A stretch of DNA of 6,747 bases from Actinomycetota bacterium. Its GTDB lineage: Bacteria; Actinomycetota; Humimicrobiia; Humimicrobiales; Humimicrobiaceae. The stretch spans positions 1-6,747 of the forward strand of contig JAMCVO010000081.1 in assembly GCA_023475715.1 (NCBI GenBank), written 5' to 3'. A program made the translations under genes and the position numbers. Under the pieces are notes generated by a model. The model searched no databases, was not told the origin of the DNA, and saw only the letters and a program-made list of their open reading frames with translations. Below, one piece after another: positions 1 to 6,125 of this stretch. Position 1 is the first letter of the stretch. Every line of letters starts with the position of its first letter.

Positions 1-1
1 G

Positions 2-613
2 ACCGAGATTGCAAAAAAATCAAATGTGGACTTTATTGTTAATGTCACAATTAATAAAAATAAGGAAGTAACGGGAATTTTTTGCGGAGACCTGGAAGAA
101 GCTTTTTATGCAGGAGCAAAATTCTGTAGGGATGCAAGCTGCTGCAGGATAAGTCAGGAAGCCGATATTGTTCTGACAACCGGCGGGGGGCTGCCGCTGG
201 ATGCGACATTGTATCAGACTGTTAAAGGGATGGTTGGCGCAATGCCCGCAGTTAAAAAAGGCGGCATGATAATAGTTGCGTCCCAGTGCAAAGAAAAAAT
301 AGGAAGCACCGAGTTTGTAGAGATTATCGAGCAGGAAACAGATCACGATGAATTCATGAAAAAAATAAAAAGAAAAGATTATTTTAAAATAGACCAGTGG
401 GAATTTGAGGAACTCGTTAAAGCCAGAGAAAAGGCTGATATTTATTTATACAGCGACTGCATGCTTGCAAACAGTTTTAAGATACCGCCTTCAACTTTAA
501 AAATTGTCAATTCGGTTGAGGAAGCAATTAAAATCGGCTTTGGCAAATATGGCAGGGATGCAAAGATAAGCATAATTCCTGAAGGTCCTTATGCAATACC
601 GGTTAAAGTCTAG
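2..613 (+). CDS. larA: LarA-family nickel-pincer racemase (lactate racemase-like), 3' part only
   Basis: This is the C-terminal part of a LarA/DUF2088 protein. The frame is open to the left edge, so the true start is outside the window; a GTG at 26 is an internal Val codon, not a start. About 203 residues are visible, roughly the second half of a family usually near 420 residues. Family signatures include DFIVNV, the GDLEEA segment, the ADIVLTTGGGLPLD stretch and LYQTVKG. The Tyr-Gln-x-x-Lys spacing in the last motif (codons around 212-226) matches, from memory, the substrate-contacting Tyr/Gln/Lys group of LarA. The nickel-pincer lysine and catalytic histidines lie in the missing N-terminal part and cannot be checked. 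LarA interconverts D- and L-lactate in the cytoplasm, but family members also act on other 2-hydroxyacids, so lactate is only the default substrate. The downstream glcD/glcF pair fits a racemase-dehydrogenase pathway. No larB, larC or larE maturation gene is in view. The gene ends with TAG at 611-613. Confidence 0.87.
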   Translation, partial: TEIAKKSNVDFIVNVTINKNKEVTGIFCGDLEEAFYAGAKFCRDASCCRISQEADIVLTTGGGLPLDATLYQTVKGMVGAMPAVKKGGMIIVASQCKEKIGSTEFVEIIEQETDHDEFMKKIKRKDYFKIDQWEFEELVKAREKADIYLYSDCMLANSFKIPPSTLKIVNSVEEAIKIGFGKYGRDAKISIIPEGPYAIPVKV

Positions 614-668
614 TTATGTTTTTGCCCTTATTATTTTTTTGAGTTTCTATTTTATATATTTTCCATTA

Positions 669-686
669 GGAAGCATCTAAAATTTC
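669..686 (+). repeat. Left terminal inverted repeat
   Basis: The sequence GGAAGCATCTAAAATTTC begins immediately after the left copy of the 9-bp direct repeat. Its reverse complement matches 877-894 at 15 of 18 positions; the mismatches are at positions 2, 3 and 9 of the arm. The AGCAT and TAAAATTTC blocks are perfect. Confidence 0.65.
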
Positions 687-712
687 ATGATAGCAATAAA
701 GGAAAATTTTAA

Positions 713-856
713 AAGCCATGATGGGTATTGAGAAAACCATTTGAAGGCTTAAGCGGGCATGGTTCCTCCTCCGGGAGGGGAGCGAAGCCTGAAACTGAGC
801 TGGCTTTTACTCACCGGGGAAAAGCCTGCGTGTTTTTGAAATACCCATCATGGCTT
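713..856 (+). other. GC-rich branched stem-loop core of the insertion; possible structured RNA
   Basis: A perfect 17-bp stem (713-729 with 840-856) closes this segment and continues, after a 2-by-2 internal loop, as GAAAAC 732-737 with GTTTTT 832-837. Inside are two further helices. AGGCTT 745-750 pairs with AAGCCT 785-790 and encloses a CCTCCT-rich hairpin (766-770 with 776-780). GGCTTTT 802-808 pairs with AAAAGCC 820-826. Together they give a three-way junction. Both hairpin loops contain CCGG (771-774 and 814-817), so a short loop-loop contact is possible. I do not recognise a known riboswitch or ncRNA consensus. It may be only the folded body of the mobile element, or a transcribed RNA or attenuator in the leader of the downstream genes. 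The strand is a guess taken from the neighbouring genes. Confidence 0.4.
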
Positions 857-876
857 ATCAATTTATTTTTTATCTC

Positions 877-894
877 GAAATTTTAAATGCTAAC
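877..894 (-). repeat. Right terminal inverted repeat
   Basis: Read on the minus strand, this arm is GTTAGCATTTAAAATTTC, a 15/18 match to the left arm at 669-686. It ends exactly where the right copy of TTTCCATTA (895-903) begins. Confidence 0.65.
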
Positions 895-910
895 TTTCCA
901 TTATTTTTTA

Positions 911-940
911 TTGCTTTTCATGATGCAAATTTATTAAAAT
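911..940 (+). promoter_or_regulatory. Weak candidate promoter upstream of the glcD-like gene
   Basis: TTGCTT (911-916) and TAAAAT (935-940) are separated by 18 bases. The -10 matches TATAAT at 5 of 6 positions and the -35 at only 3 of 6. It lies just right of the insertion and would give a leader of about 65 bases. In such AT-rich sequence a match of this quality is common. An alternative -35-like TTGAGG at 959-964, with AT-rich sequence about 17-20 bases further on, is no better. No further structure was seen in the remainder of the 614-1013 gap. Confidence 0.25.
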
Positions 941-1013
941 AGAACAGTTATTTAAGATTTGAGGATTTGTAGAGTAAAAGATAATAATATGCAACGAAAG
1001 ATAAACACGTAAG

Positions 1014-2390
1014 ATGAAAGAAGAACACATAAAATATTTGGAAGAAATCGCGGGCCAGGATAGTGTAATAACGGATATTGAAGATAAAATATGCTTTGGC
1101 TTTGATTCCACAAGGCTCCAGTATCTGCCTGATGTAATTATAAAGGTAAAAGACAGTCAGCAGATCAGCAGCATACTTAAGTTTGCAAACGAATATAAAA
1201 TACCAGTAACCCCAAGAGGAGCGGCAACAGGACTCAGCGGTGGATGTCTTGCAGTAAATGGGGGGATTTTGCTGGTTCTAATCGAAATGAATAAGATCTA
1301 TGATGTCAATCCGATAGATTTGCTTGTAGAAGCCGAAGCCGGAGCTGTTACTGTCGATGTAGATAAAGCTGCATCAAAATACAAGCTGTTTTATCCTCCC
1401 GACCCGGGAAGCATGAAAACTTCCACAATTGGAGGAAATATTGCCGAAAATGCGGGCGGACTGAGAGGTTTGAAATATGGCGTAACCAAGGATTATGTAA
1501 ATTCAATGGAAGTCGTCCTGCCAACGGGTGAGATCATCAATATCGGCACCAGGACCGTTAAGAGCGTTACGGGATATAATCTTGTTGATCTGATCGTGGG
1601 ATCCGAAGGCACACTGGGAGTGGTAACTAAAGCAATATTGGGCTTGCTGCCGGTTCCACCTGCAAGAGCAAGCCTGCTTGCCCTTTTTAATAATCTAACA
1701 GAAGCCGCAAAGACAGTAAGAGATATTGTAGCTGAAGGAGTAATCACTGCAACACTTGAACTTGTTGACAATGTTACAATAAATGCGATTGAGGATTACC
1801 TTAAAATCGGGCTAAACAGAAATGTTGGCGCGATGCTTTTAATTGAAGTGGACGGTCAGCAGGGCTCAGTCGATATTGAAGCTGAAGTCATAAAAAAAGT
1901 ATGTACGCAAAACAATGCCCTATCCTGCAAATTGGCAACGGACCAAAAGGAAAGAGATGTTCTATGGTCGGCAAGAAGAGCTGCGCTTTCTTCACTTGCC
2001 AGAATAAAACCATCAACCATACTTGAAGATGCAACAGTTCCTAGAAGCAGGATTGTGGAGCTTGTAGAAGCAGTGAACAACATCGCAAAAAAATATGGCA
2101 TTATGATAGGTACTTTCGGGCATGCAGGTGACGGAAATCTTCACCCGACAATACTTACGGACCTTAGAGATAAGGAAGAAGCAAAAAAGGTCGAGAAGGC
2201 AATTGAAGAAATTTTTATCGAAACCGTTAAACTTGACGGCACTCTATCGGGAGAGCATGGGATAGGTCTTACAAAAGCAAGATTTTTAAAGCTTGAAATT
2301 TCAGATGAAGTTTACAAGCTTATGAAAAAAATAAAACAGGCGCTTGATCCAAACAATATCTTAAATCCCGGGAAATTGTTTATGGATTAA
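1014..2390 (+). CDS. glcD: FAD-linked 2-hydroxyacid dehydrogenase (GlcD / D-lactate dehydrogenase family)
   Basis: This is a 458-residue cytoplasmic flavoprotein of the PCMH/vanillyl-alcohol-oxidase fold, of normal length for GlcD. The FAD-binding domain covers about residues 35-215, with PRGAATGLSGG (67-77), PPDPGS (128-133), GGNIAENAGG (140-149) and a GSEGTLG stretch near 197-203. The FAD-oxidase C domain carries GHAGDGNLHP (369-378) and SGEHGIG (412-418), whose histidines bind the active-site metal and substrate in characterised D-lactate and D-2-hydroxyglutarate dehydrogenases. It should oxidise a 2-hydroxyacid such as D-lactate or glycolate to the 2-oxoacid. The acceptor is probably the GlcF-like protein encoded 90 bases downstream; no etfAB genes are in view. 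Start: the frame has a TAA at 1002-1004 and no other usable codon before ATG 1014. There is no clear Shine-Dalgarno, only a weak GAAAG at 996-1000. The exact substrate cannot be told from sequence. Confidence 0.93.
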   Translation: MKEEHIKYLEEIAGQDSVITDIEDKICFGFDSTRLQYLPDVIIKVKDSQQISSILKFANEYKIPVTPRGAATGLSGGCLAVNGGILLVLIEMNKIYDVNPIDLLVEAEAGAVTVDVDKAASKYKLFYPPDPGSMKTSTIGGNIAENAGGLRGLKYGVTKDYVNSMEVVLPTGEIINIGTRTVKSVTGYNLVDLIVGSEGTLGVVTKAILGLLPVPPARASLLALFNNLTEAAKTVRDIVAEGVITATLELVDNVTINAIEDYLKIGLNRNVGAMLLIEVDGQQGSVDIEAEVIKKVCTQNNALSCKLATDQKERDVLWSARRAALSSLARIKPSTILEDATVPRSRIVELVEAVNNIAKKYGIMIGTFGHAGDGNLHPTILTDLRDKEEAKKVEKAIEEIFIETVKLDGTLSGEHGIGLTKARFLKLEISDEVYKLMKKIKQALDPNNILNPGKLFMD

Positions 2391-2480
2391 TAATGAACTA
2401 ATATTTTTTAAAAGCTTTAATCATAAAAAAATTAATATAGAAAAATTAATTATGGAAAAAGAATCCTAGGAAAATAAAAG

Positions 2481-3665
2481 ATGTCAAGAAATAGAATTTC
2501 AGAAAAAGAGGATGAGTTATTCAGCTGTAGCAGGTGCGGTGCCTGCCTGGCAGTTTGCCCGGTATATAAGCAAACCCTGGATGAAGGAGTTGCGCCAAGG
2601 GGTAAGTTAAGTCTTATAGAAGCCGCTGCAAATGATAAGATCCCCATTTCCGAAAAACTTTCCAAAAAAATTTATACATGTACACTTTGTAATTACTGTA
2701 CAAAGGAATGCCCAAGCGGTGTAAAAATTGATGAGCTTTTCAAGGCAGTGAGAAGCGATCTTGTTGAAAGTAAAAAATATCCTGAAATTTTGGACTATCT
2801 GAAAGATAAAATAGAAAAAGCATATAACATTACATTCGATACCAATCAGGGAAGACTTGATTGGGTAATGCAGCAGCCTGATGCAAAGGTTGAAGACTTT
2901 CTTAAGGAAACTGCAGATGTTGTATACTTTGTCGGCTGTGTATCCTCATTTTCACCACGTTCCTTTCCCATCCCACGCTCGATAACACAAATCTTTAAAA
3001 GAGCGGAAGTGGATTTTACCTTGCTTGGTGAAAATGAATGGTGCTGCGGTTTTCCCCTGTACAGCTCCGGAATGAAAGACGAAATCATAAGGCTTGCGGA
3101 TCACAATATAAGAGAAGTGAAGAAGAAAAAAGCAAAACTGCTGGTTGCTTCCTGTCCATCCTGTTATCATATCTGGAAACATGATTATCCGAAGGTAGCA
3201 AACGAAAAAATAGATTTTGAGATAATGCATATATCCGAATATTTATATAAGCTTATAAAAGAAGGGAAAATAAAACTAAATGCCGTAAATGCCAAAGTCA
3301 CTTATCATGACCCTTGCGATCTAGGAAGAAATTCGGGTATTATCGAAGAGCCGAGAGAAGTTATAAAAAGCATTGAAGGCATTGATTTTATCGAACTTCC
3401 ATCCATAGGGCTTACCGCAAATTGCTGTGGCGGAGGCGGCAATAAGGCTGATTTAAATCCGATACTGTCTTCAAAAATTGCAGAAGCCAAAGCTTCGGAA
3501 ATTATAAGCACCGGAGCAGAAATAGTGATATCATCATGCCAGCAGTGCGAAAGAACAATCAGTACTGCTTTAAAGAAGAAGAAAGGCGAAATAGATTACA
3601 AGATTAAGGTAATGGATGTTTCAGAACTGGTTTTGCAAAGTATGCTTGATGAGACCAAAAGCTGA
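2481..3665 (+). CDS. glcF: GlcF/HdrD-type Fe-S oxidoreductase with two CCG domains
   Basis: This 394-residue soluble protein has no membrane segment. The N-terminus has two ferredoxin-type 4Fe-4S motifs: C16, C19, C22, C26 and C67, C70, C73, C77, both CxxCxxCxxxCP. Two complete CCG domains (DUF3483/cysteine-rich) follow. The first has C153, C188-C189-G190 and C225-x-x-C228; the second has C279, C315-C316-G317 and C353-x-x-C356. In HdrB and HdrD such full cysteine sets hold the non-cubane 4Fe-4S clusters that handle a disulfide substrate, and GlcF and LutA are relatives. With the preceding GlcD-like flavoprotein it should form a dehydrogenase whose electrons leave through these clusters. Because both CCG sets are intact and the next gene encodes a lipoyl protein, a disulfide/dithiol partner is worth considering (inference). 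The start ATG is preceded by AGGAAAAT with the AGGA about 10 bases upstream. The gene ends with TGA at 3663-3665. Membrane quinone reduction, as in E. coli GlcF, is the alternative role. Confidence 0.92.
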   Translation: MSRNRISEKEDELFSCSRCGACLAVCPVYKQTLDEGVAPRGKLSLIEAAANDKIPISEKLSKKIYTCTLCNYCTKECPSGVKIDELFKAVRSDLVESKKYPEILDYLKDKIEKAYNITFDTNQGRLDWVMQQPDAKVEDFLKETADVVYFVGCVSSFSPRSFPIPRSITQIFKRAEVDFTLLGENEWCCGFPLYSSGMKDEIIRLADHNIREVKKKKAKLLVASCPSCYHIWKHDYPKVANEKIDFEIMHISEYLYKLIKEGKIKLNAVNAKVTYHDPCDLGRNSGIIEEPREVIKSIEGIDFIELPSIGLTANCCGGGGNKADLNPILSSKIAEAKASEIISTGAEIVISSCQQCERTISTALKKKKGEIDYKIKVMDVSELVLQSMLDETKS

Positions 3666-3671
3666 TAGTTT

Positions 3672-3700
3672 TTGATATTTTAATTTTAAACTTATATAAA
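3672..3700 (+). promoter_or_regulatory. Good sigma70-type promoter for the lipoyl-protein gene
   Basis: TTGATA (3672-3677, 5 of 6 to TTGACA) and TATAAA (3695-3700, 5 of 6 to TATAAT) are separated by exactly 17 bases. It lies in the 72-base gap after the glcF-like stop and would start transcription near 3707, giving a leader of about 30 bases that contains the consensus ribosome binding site. It is the best promoter match I see in the window and suggests the carrier gene can be expressed apart from the dehydrogenase genes. Confidence 0.5.
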
Positions 3701-3724
3701 AAATCAACAAATTTCAAATAAACC

Positions 3725-3731
3725 AAGGAGG
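3725..3731 (+). promoter_or_regulatory. Consensus Shine-Dalgarno AAGGAGG of the lipoyl-protein gene
   Basis: AAGGAGG is followed by a 6-base spacer and the ATG at 3738. It is the only full-consensus ribosome binding site in front of any gene here; the neighbours have weak or no visible sites. It fixes the start of the gene and suggests a higher translation rate for the carrier protein. Confidence 0.8.
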
Positions 3732-3737
3732 TAAATC

Positions 3738-4163
3738 ATGCGAATCGAAAGCTATAATTTTCCCGATGATTTATATTATGAAAAAAATCATTTCTGGGCA
3801 AAGAAAGAGGCTGACGGTAATATTCTTTTTGGGGCTACCGATTTCTTTCAGAAACTGGCAGGAGAGGTTGTATTTATAGAACTGCCAGTCAAAGGTACAA
3901 AAGTTCAGCAGGGTCAGTCATTTTCTTCACTTGAGTCAGGCAAGTGGGTTGGCAAGGTTTTTGCTCCTGTTTCCGGAGAAATCATTGATGCAAATGATGA
4001 ACTTGAGGATTCGCCCGAGCTTATAAACCAATCTTGTTATGACGAAGGCTGGATTGGTAAAATCAAACCTTCCGACCTGGACAGCGAGCTTGCAAATCTT
4101 ATGAGAACCAGCCCTGATTTTGAGAACTTTATAAAAAGTGAAATACAGAAGCATAAGAAATAG
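3738..4163 (+). CDS. GcvH-like lipoyl carrier protein, LbpA-type candidate
   Basis: This is a 141-residue protein of the glycine-cleavage H-protein/lipoyl fold. Matches to GcvH are the NHFW motif near residues 17-20, GATDFFQKLAGEVVFIELP (32-50), the lipoylation loop LESGK with Lys69 in the lipoyl-lysine position, FAPVSGEI (75-82), SPELIN and the DEGW motif near the end of the domain. It would carry lipoic acid on Lys69 and act as a swinging cytoplasmic redox or one-carbon carrier. Two points argue against ordinary GcvH. No gcvT, gcvP or lipoate-ligase gene is in view, and canonical GcvH reads ESVKA at this loop whereas this protein reads ESGKWVG. The latter pattern, the NFPDDLYYE start and the IKPSDLD tail recall lipoate-binding proteins (LbpA) of Hdr-like sulfur oxidation; this comparison is from memory. 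It sits directly after a CCG-domain protein, which fits that reading. True GcvH function elsewhere in glycine metabolism remains possible. Confidence 0.9.
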   Translation: MRIESYNFPDDLYYEKNHFWAKKEADGNILFGATDFFQKLAGEVVFIELPVKGTKVQQGQSFSSLESGKWVGKVFAPVSGEIIDANDELEDSPELINQSCYDEGWIGKIKPSDLDSELANLMRTSPDFENFIKSEIQKHKK

Positions 4164-4255
4164 CCATAAATAAGAAATATAGATAAGCAAGTTACACGTA
4201 ATTTCCTAAAATAAGGATAACTGTTATAAAAATAAAAAAATAATTATTACTAATA

Positions 4256-6088
4256 ATGGAAAAAAATAAAATTAAAATAGACATAGAGCCTATTGGAAAA
4301 AGAATTTTTCTTGACGCGCCTGAAAACGGTTTGAATGCTATAAGGGGAGCAGGTATAGGAATAAAATCTGTTTGCGGAGGAAAGGGAACATGCGGAAAAT
4401 GCAGGATCATACTATTGGATAAATCCGGAAATGCTCCCACTGAGCGGGAACAAAAAGTACTCACCAATGATGAAATTGAGCGTGGCGTCAGACTTGCATG
4501 CCAGCAGACTTTTGATAAAAATACCACAATTTATATACCTGCATCTTCACTTACGGAGGAACAAAAACTGCAAGTTACCGGTGTTGAAACAGAATTTGAA
4601 CCGGATCCGCCATGCAGGAAATATTATATTGAACTTTCGAGTCCAACCCTTTCTGATATGGAATCGGATTTTAACCGTATAAAAAAGTCACTATATGATA
4701 AATATGGACTCGATATTAAAGCAATTGATTTTAAAGTACTGCACGAAATGCCTGCAGTGTTGAGAGAGAATTCCTGGAAAGCTACTGTTTCTGTCAGGGA
4801 TGCCGAAATTATCCTGATAGAAGGCGGCAATAAGGCTGATAGAAATTTTGGTGCAGCGATAGATCTGGGAACAACAAAGATTGCAGTTTTGCTTGTTGAC
4901 CTTCTTTCAGGAAAAACCATTGATAAAAAAGGTGCAATGAATCCGCAGATAAGCTTTGGCGAAGATGTCATGAGCAGGATCAATTTTGCCATGCAGAGTG
5001 CTGAAAACCAGCAAAAAATACAGAGTGTAGTTATCGAACAAATTAACAAGACTATTGGTGAGCTTGCAGAAAATAATAATTTGGGCGCAGGTGAAATACT
5101 CGAGATTGTGCTTGTTGGCAATACCGCAATGCATCATCTCTTTTTGGGCCTATCTGTAAGACAGCTGGGACTTTCCCCCTTTGTTTCATTAACCGATAAA
5201 CCATTAGACATAAAAGCAAGAGAGCTTGGCATAGGTATTGCGGCAGGCGGTTATATTTATCTGCCGCCGCCGATTGCAGGGTTTGTTGGTTCAGATCATA
5301 TTGCGATGATAACTGCAACAAATATTTCAGAAATGAAAGGTAATTATCTTGGTATTGATATTGGTACAAATACTGAAATTGTTTTAAAAAGTCATAAAGG
5401 CCTTGAAAGTGTTTCAACTGCATCAGGACCTGCTTTTGAAGGAGCCCATATAAGATTTGGAATGAGAGCGGCACCCGGTGCTATTGAGCGGGTAATTATA
5501 AACCCAAAAACCTGTATTCCCGAAATTCAGACAATAAACGACAAAAAACCCGTCGGTATCTGTGGTTCCGGTATTCTTGATTCTTTGGCGGAGCTTTTAA
5601 AAGCGGGAATTATTAACAGGCGTGGCAGGTTCAATATGGAATCCGTGTGTATTTACAAAGATCCAAAAGGAACCGTGCAATACATGCTTGACCCCGAAGC
5701 TAAAATTTCCATTAATCAGAATGACATAGTCGAAATACAGCTTGCAAAGAGTGCTATCAGAACAGGGATAGATATTTTGCTGGAAAACGCAGGCATCAGT
5801 TTTGAAGATTTGGATAAAATCATAATAGCGGGGGCATTCGGCTCATACATAGATCCTAAAAATGTAGTCAATATCGGAATGTTTCCGCACGTATCACTTA
5901 AAAAAATTATTCAGGTTGGCAATGCTGCAGCAATTGGTGCAAAAATGATGTTGCTGTCAAAAAAGATCAGAAAGAGCGCTGAAGTTATTGCTGAAAAAAC
6001 AAAATATCTTGAATTGACCGTGTTTCCTACATTTGCAGACCATTTTGCAAAAAGCACTCTTTTCCCCGAAATTGAAGAAATCATTTGA
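4256..6088 (+). CDS. RACE-type reductive activator of corrinoid proteins (2Fe-2S + ASKHA, DUF4445)
   Basis: This 610-residue cytoplasmic protein matches the RACo/DUF4445 family. The N-terminal ferredoxin domain (about 1-95) binds one 2Fe-2S cluster through C40, C46, C49 and C82 in a plant-type arrangement. A linker runs to about 195. The ASKHA ATPase part follows with DLGTT (203-207), DIGTNTE (368-374), SGPAFEGA (390-397), GICGSG (434-439) and AGAFGS (525-530). Family members use ATP hydrolysis to pass a low-potential electron to Co(II) corrinoid proteins that have lost activity by oxidation, as in acetogenic and methyltransferase systems. No corrinoid protein or methyltransferase is visible, so its client is outside the window or unusual. 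The start ATG has no Shine-Dalgarno; the 92-base gap before it has a TATAAA at 4225-4230 but no convincing -35. The stop is TGA at 6086-6088. Functional assignment to corrinoid activation is by family only; use of the same module on another metalloprotein cannot be excluded. Confidence 0.9.
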   Translation: MEKNKIKIDIEPIGKRIFLDAPENGLNAIRGAGIGIKSVCGGKGTCGKCRIILLDKSGNAPTEREQKVLTNDEIERGVRLACQQTFDKNTTIYIPASSLTEEQKLQVTGVETEFEPDPPCRKYYIELSSPTLSDMESDFNRIKKSLYDKYGLDIKAIDFKVLHEMPAVLRENSWKATVSVRDAEIILIEGGNKADRNFGAAIDLGTTKIAVLLVDLLSGKTIDKKGAMNPQISFGEDVMSRINFAMQSAENQQKIQSVVIEQINKTIGELAENNNLGAGEILEIVLVGNTAMHHLFLGLSVRQLGLSPFVSLTDKPLDIKARELGIGIAAGGYIYLPPPIAGFVGSDHIAMITATNISEMKGNYLGIDIGTNTEIVLKSHKGLESVSTASGPAFEGAHIRFGMRAAPGAIERVIINPKTCIPEIQTINDKKPVGICGSGILDSLAELLKAGIINRRGRFNMESVCIYKDPKGTVQYMLDPEAKISINQNDIVEIQLAKSAIRTGIDILLENAGISFEDLDKIIIAGAFGSYIDPKNVVNIGMFPHVSLKKIIQVGNAAAIGAKMMLLSKKIRKSAEVIAEKTKYLELTVFPTFADHFAKSTLFPEIEEII

Positions 6089-6125
6089 AAGAGTTTAAAG
6101 AAAGGACATTTTGCATAAAAAACCA

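Larger units (their letters stand above)
660..903. mobile_element. MITE-like palindromic insertion with 9-bp target duplication
   Basis: A 226-bp segment (669-894) is bounded on both sides by the identical 9-mer TTTCCATTA (660-668 and 895-903). Its two ends form imperfect terminal inverted repeats that begin directly at the duplication: 669-686 pairs with 877-894 at 15 of 18 positions. Inside is a second, perfect 17-bp inverted repeat (713-729 with 840-856). The centre is clearly richer in GC than the AT-rich flanks. There is no credible open reading frame inside. Terminal inverted repeats plus an abutting direct repeat are the classic mark of a transposon insertion, so a non-autonomous MITE mobilised by an unseen transposase is the best reading. 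The family cannot be named; 9-bp duplications occur in several IS families. It lies between larA and glcD and disrupts no gene. The alternative is a chromosomal structured-RNA locus whose flanking 9-mer match is chance. Confidence 0.62.

Noticed and set aside
614..660. Rho-independent terminator after larA
   Set aside because: T-rich runs are present but no GC-rich hairpin precedes them; the nearest strong stem is inside the insertion and is not followed at once by a T tract.
713..856. Known riboswitch, SRP RNA, 6S RNA or group II intron domain
   Set aside because: The conserved core sequences I know for these families (for example the SRP GGAAGG loop or the cobalamin GCCACTG box) are not present in the right places.
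683..929. Direct repeat TTTCATGAT(A)GCAA at 683-696 and 916-928, one inside the insertion and one outside it
   Set aside because: It is short, has an indel and lies in AT-rich sequence. It does not line up with the insertion edges, which are better defined by the TTTCCATTA pair.
2427..2450. Two copies of AAAAATTAAT spaced 14 bases apart before the glcF-like gene
   Set aside because: This is low-complexity A/T sequence with no promoter spacing or symmetry to support a binding site.
2453..2470. Tiny reading frame ATG GAA AAA GAA TCC TAG just before the glcF-like gene, as a leader peptide
   Set aside because: It has five codons, no ribosome binding site and no attenuator-type hairpins.
4217..4227. 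Palindrome ATAAC-T-GTTAT overlapping a TATAAA upstream of the RACE-like gene; possible operator
   Set aside because: Five-base arms in AT-rich DNA are common, there is only one copy and no acceptable -35 accompanies the TATAAA.
4624..5121. 165-codon minus-strand reading frame inside the RACE-like gene, and other long antisense frames in glcD and glcF
   Set aside because: They lie entirely within clearly coding plus-strand genes, have Ser/Leu/Ile-rich composition typical of antisense frames and show no family motif.
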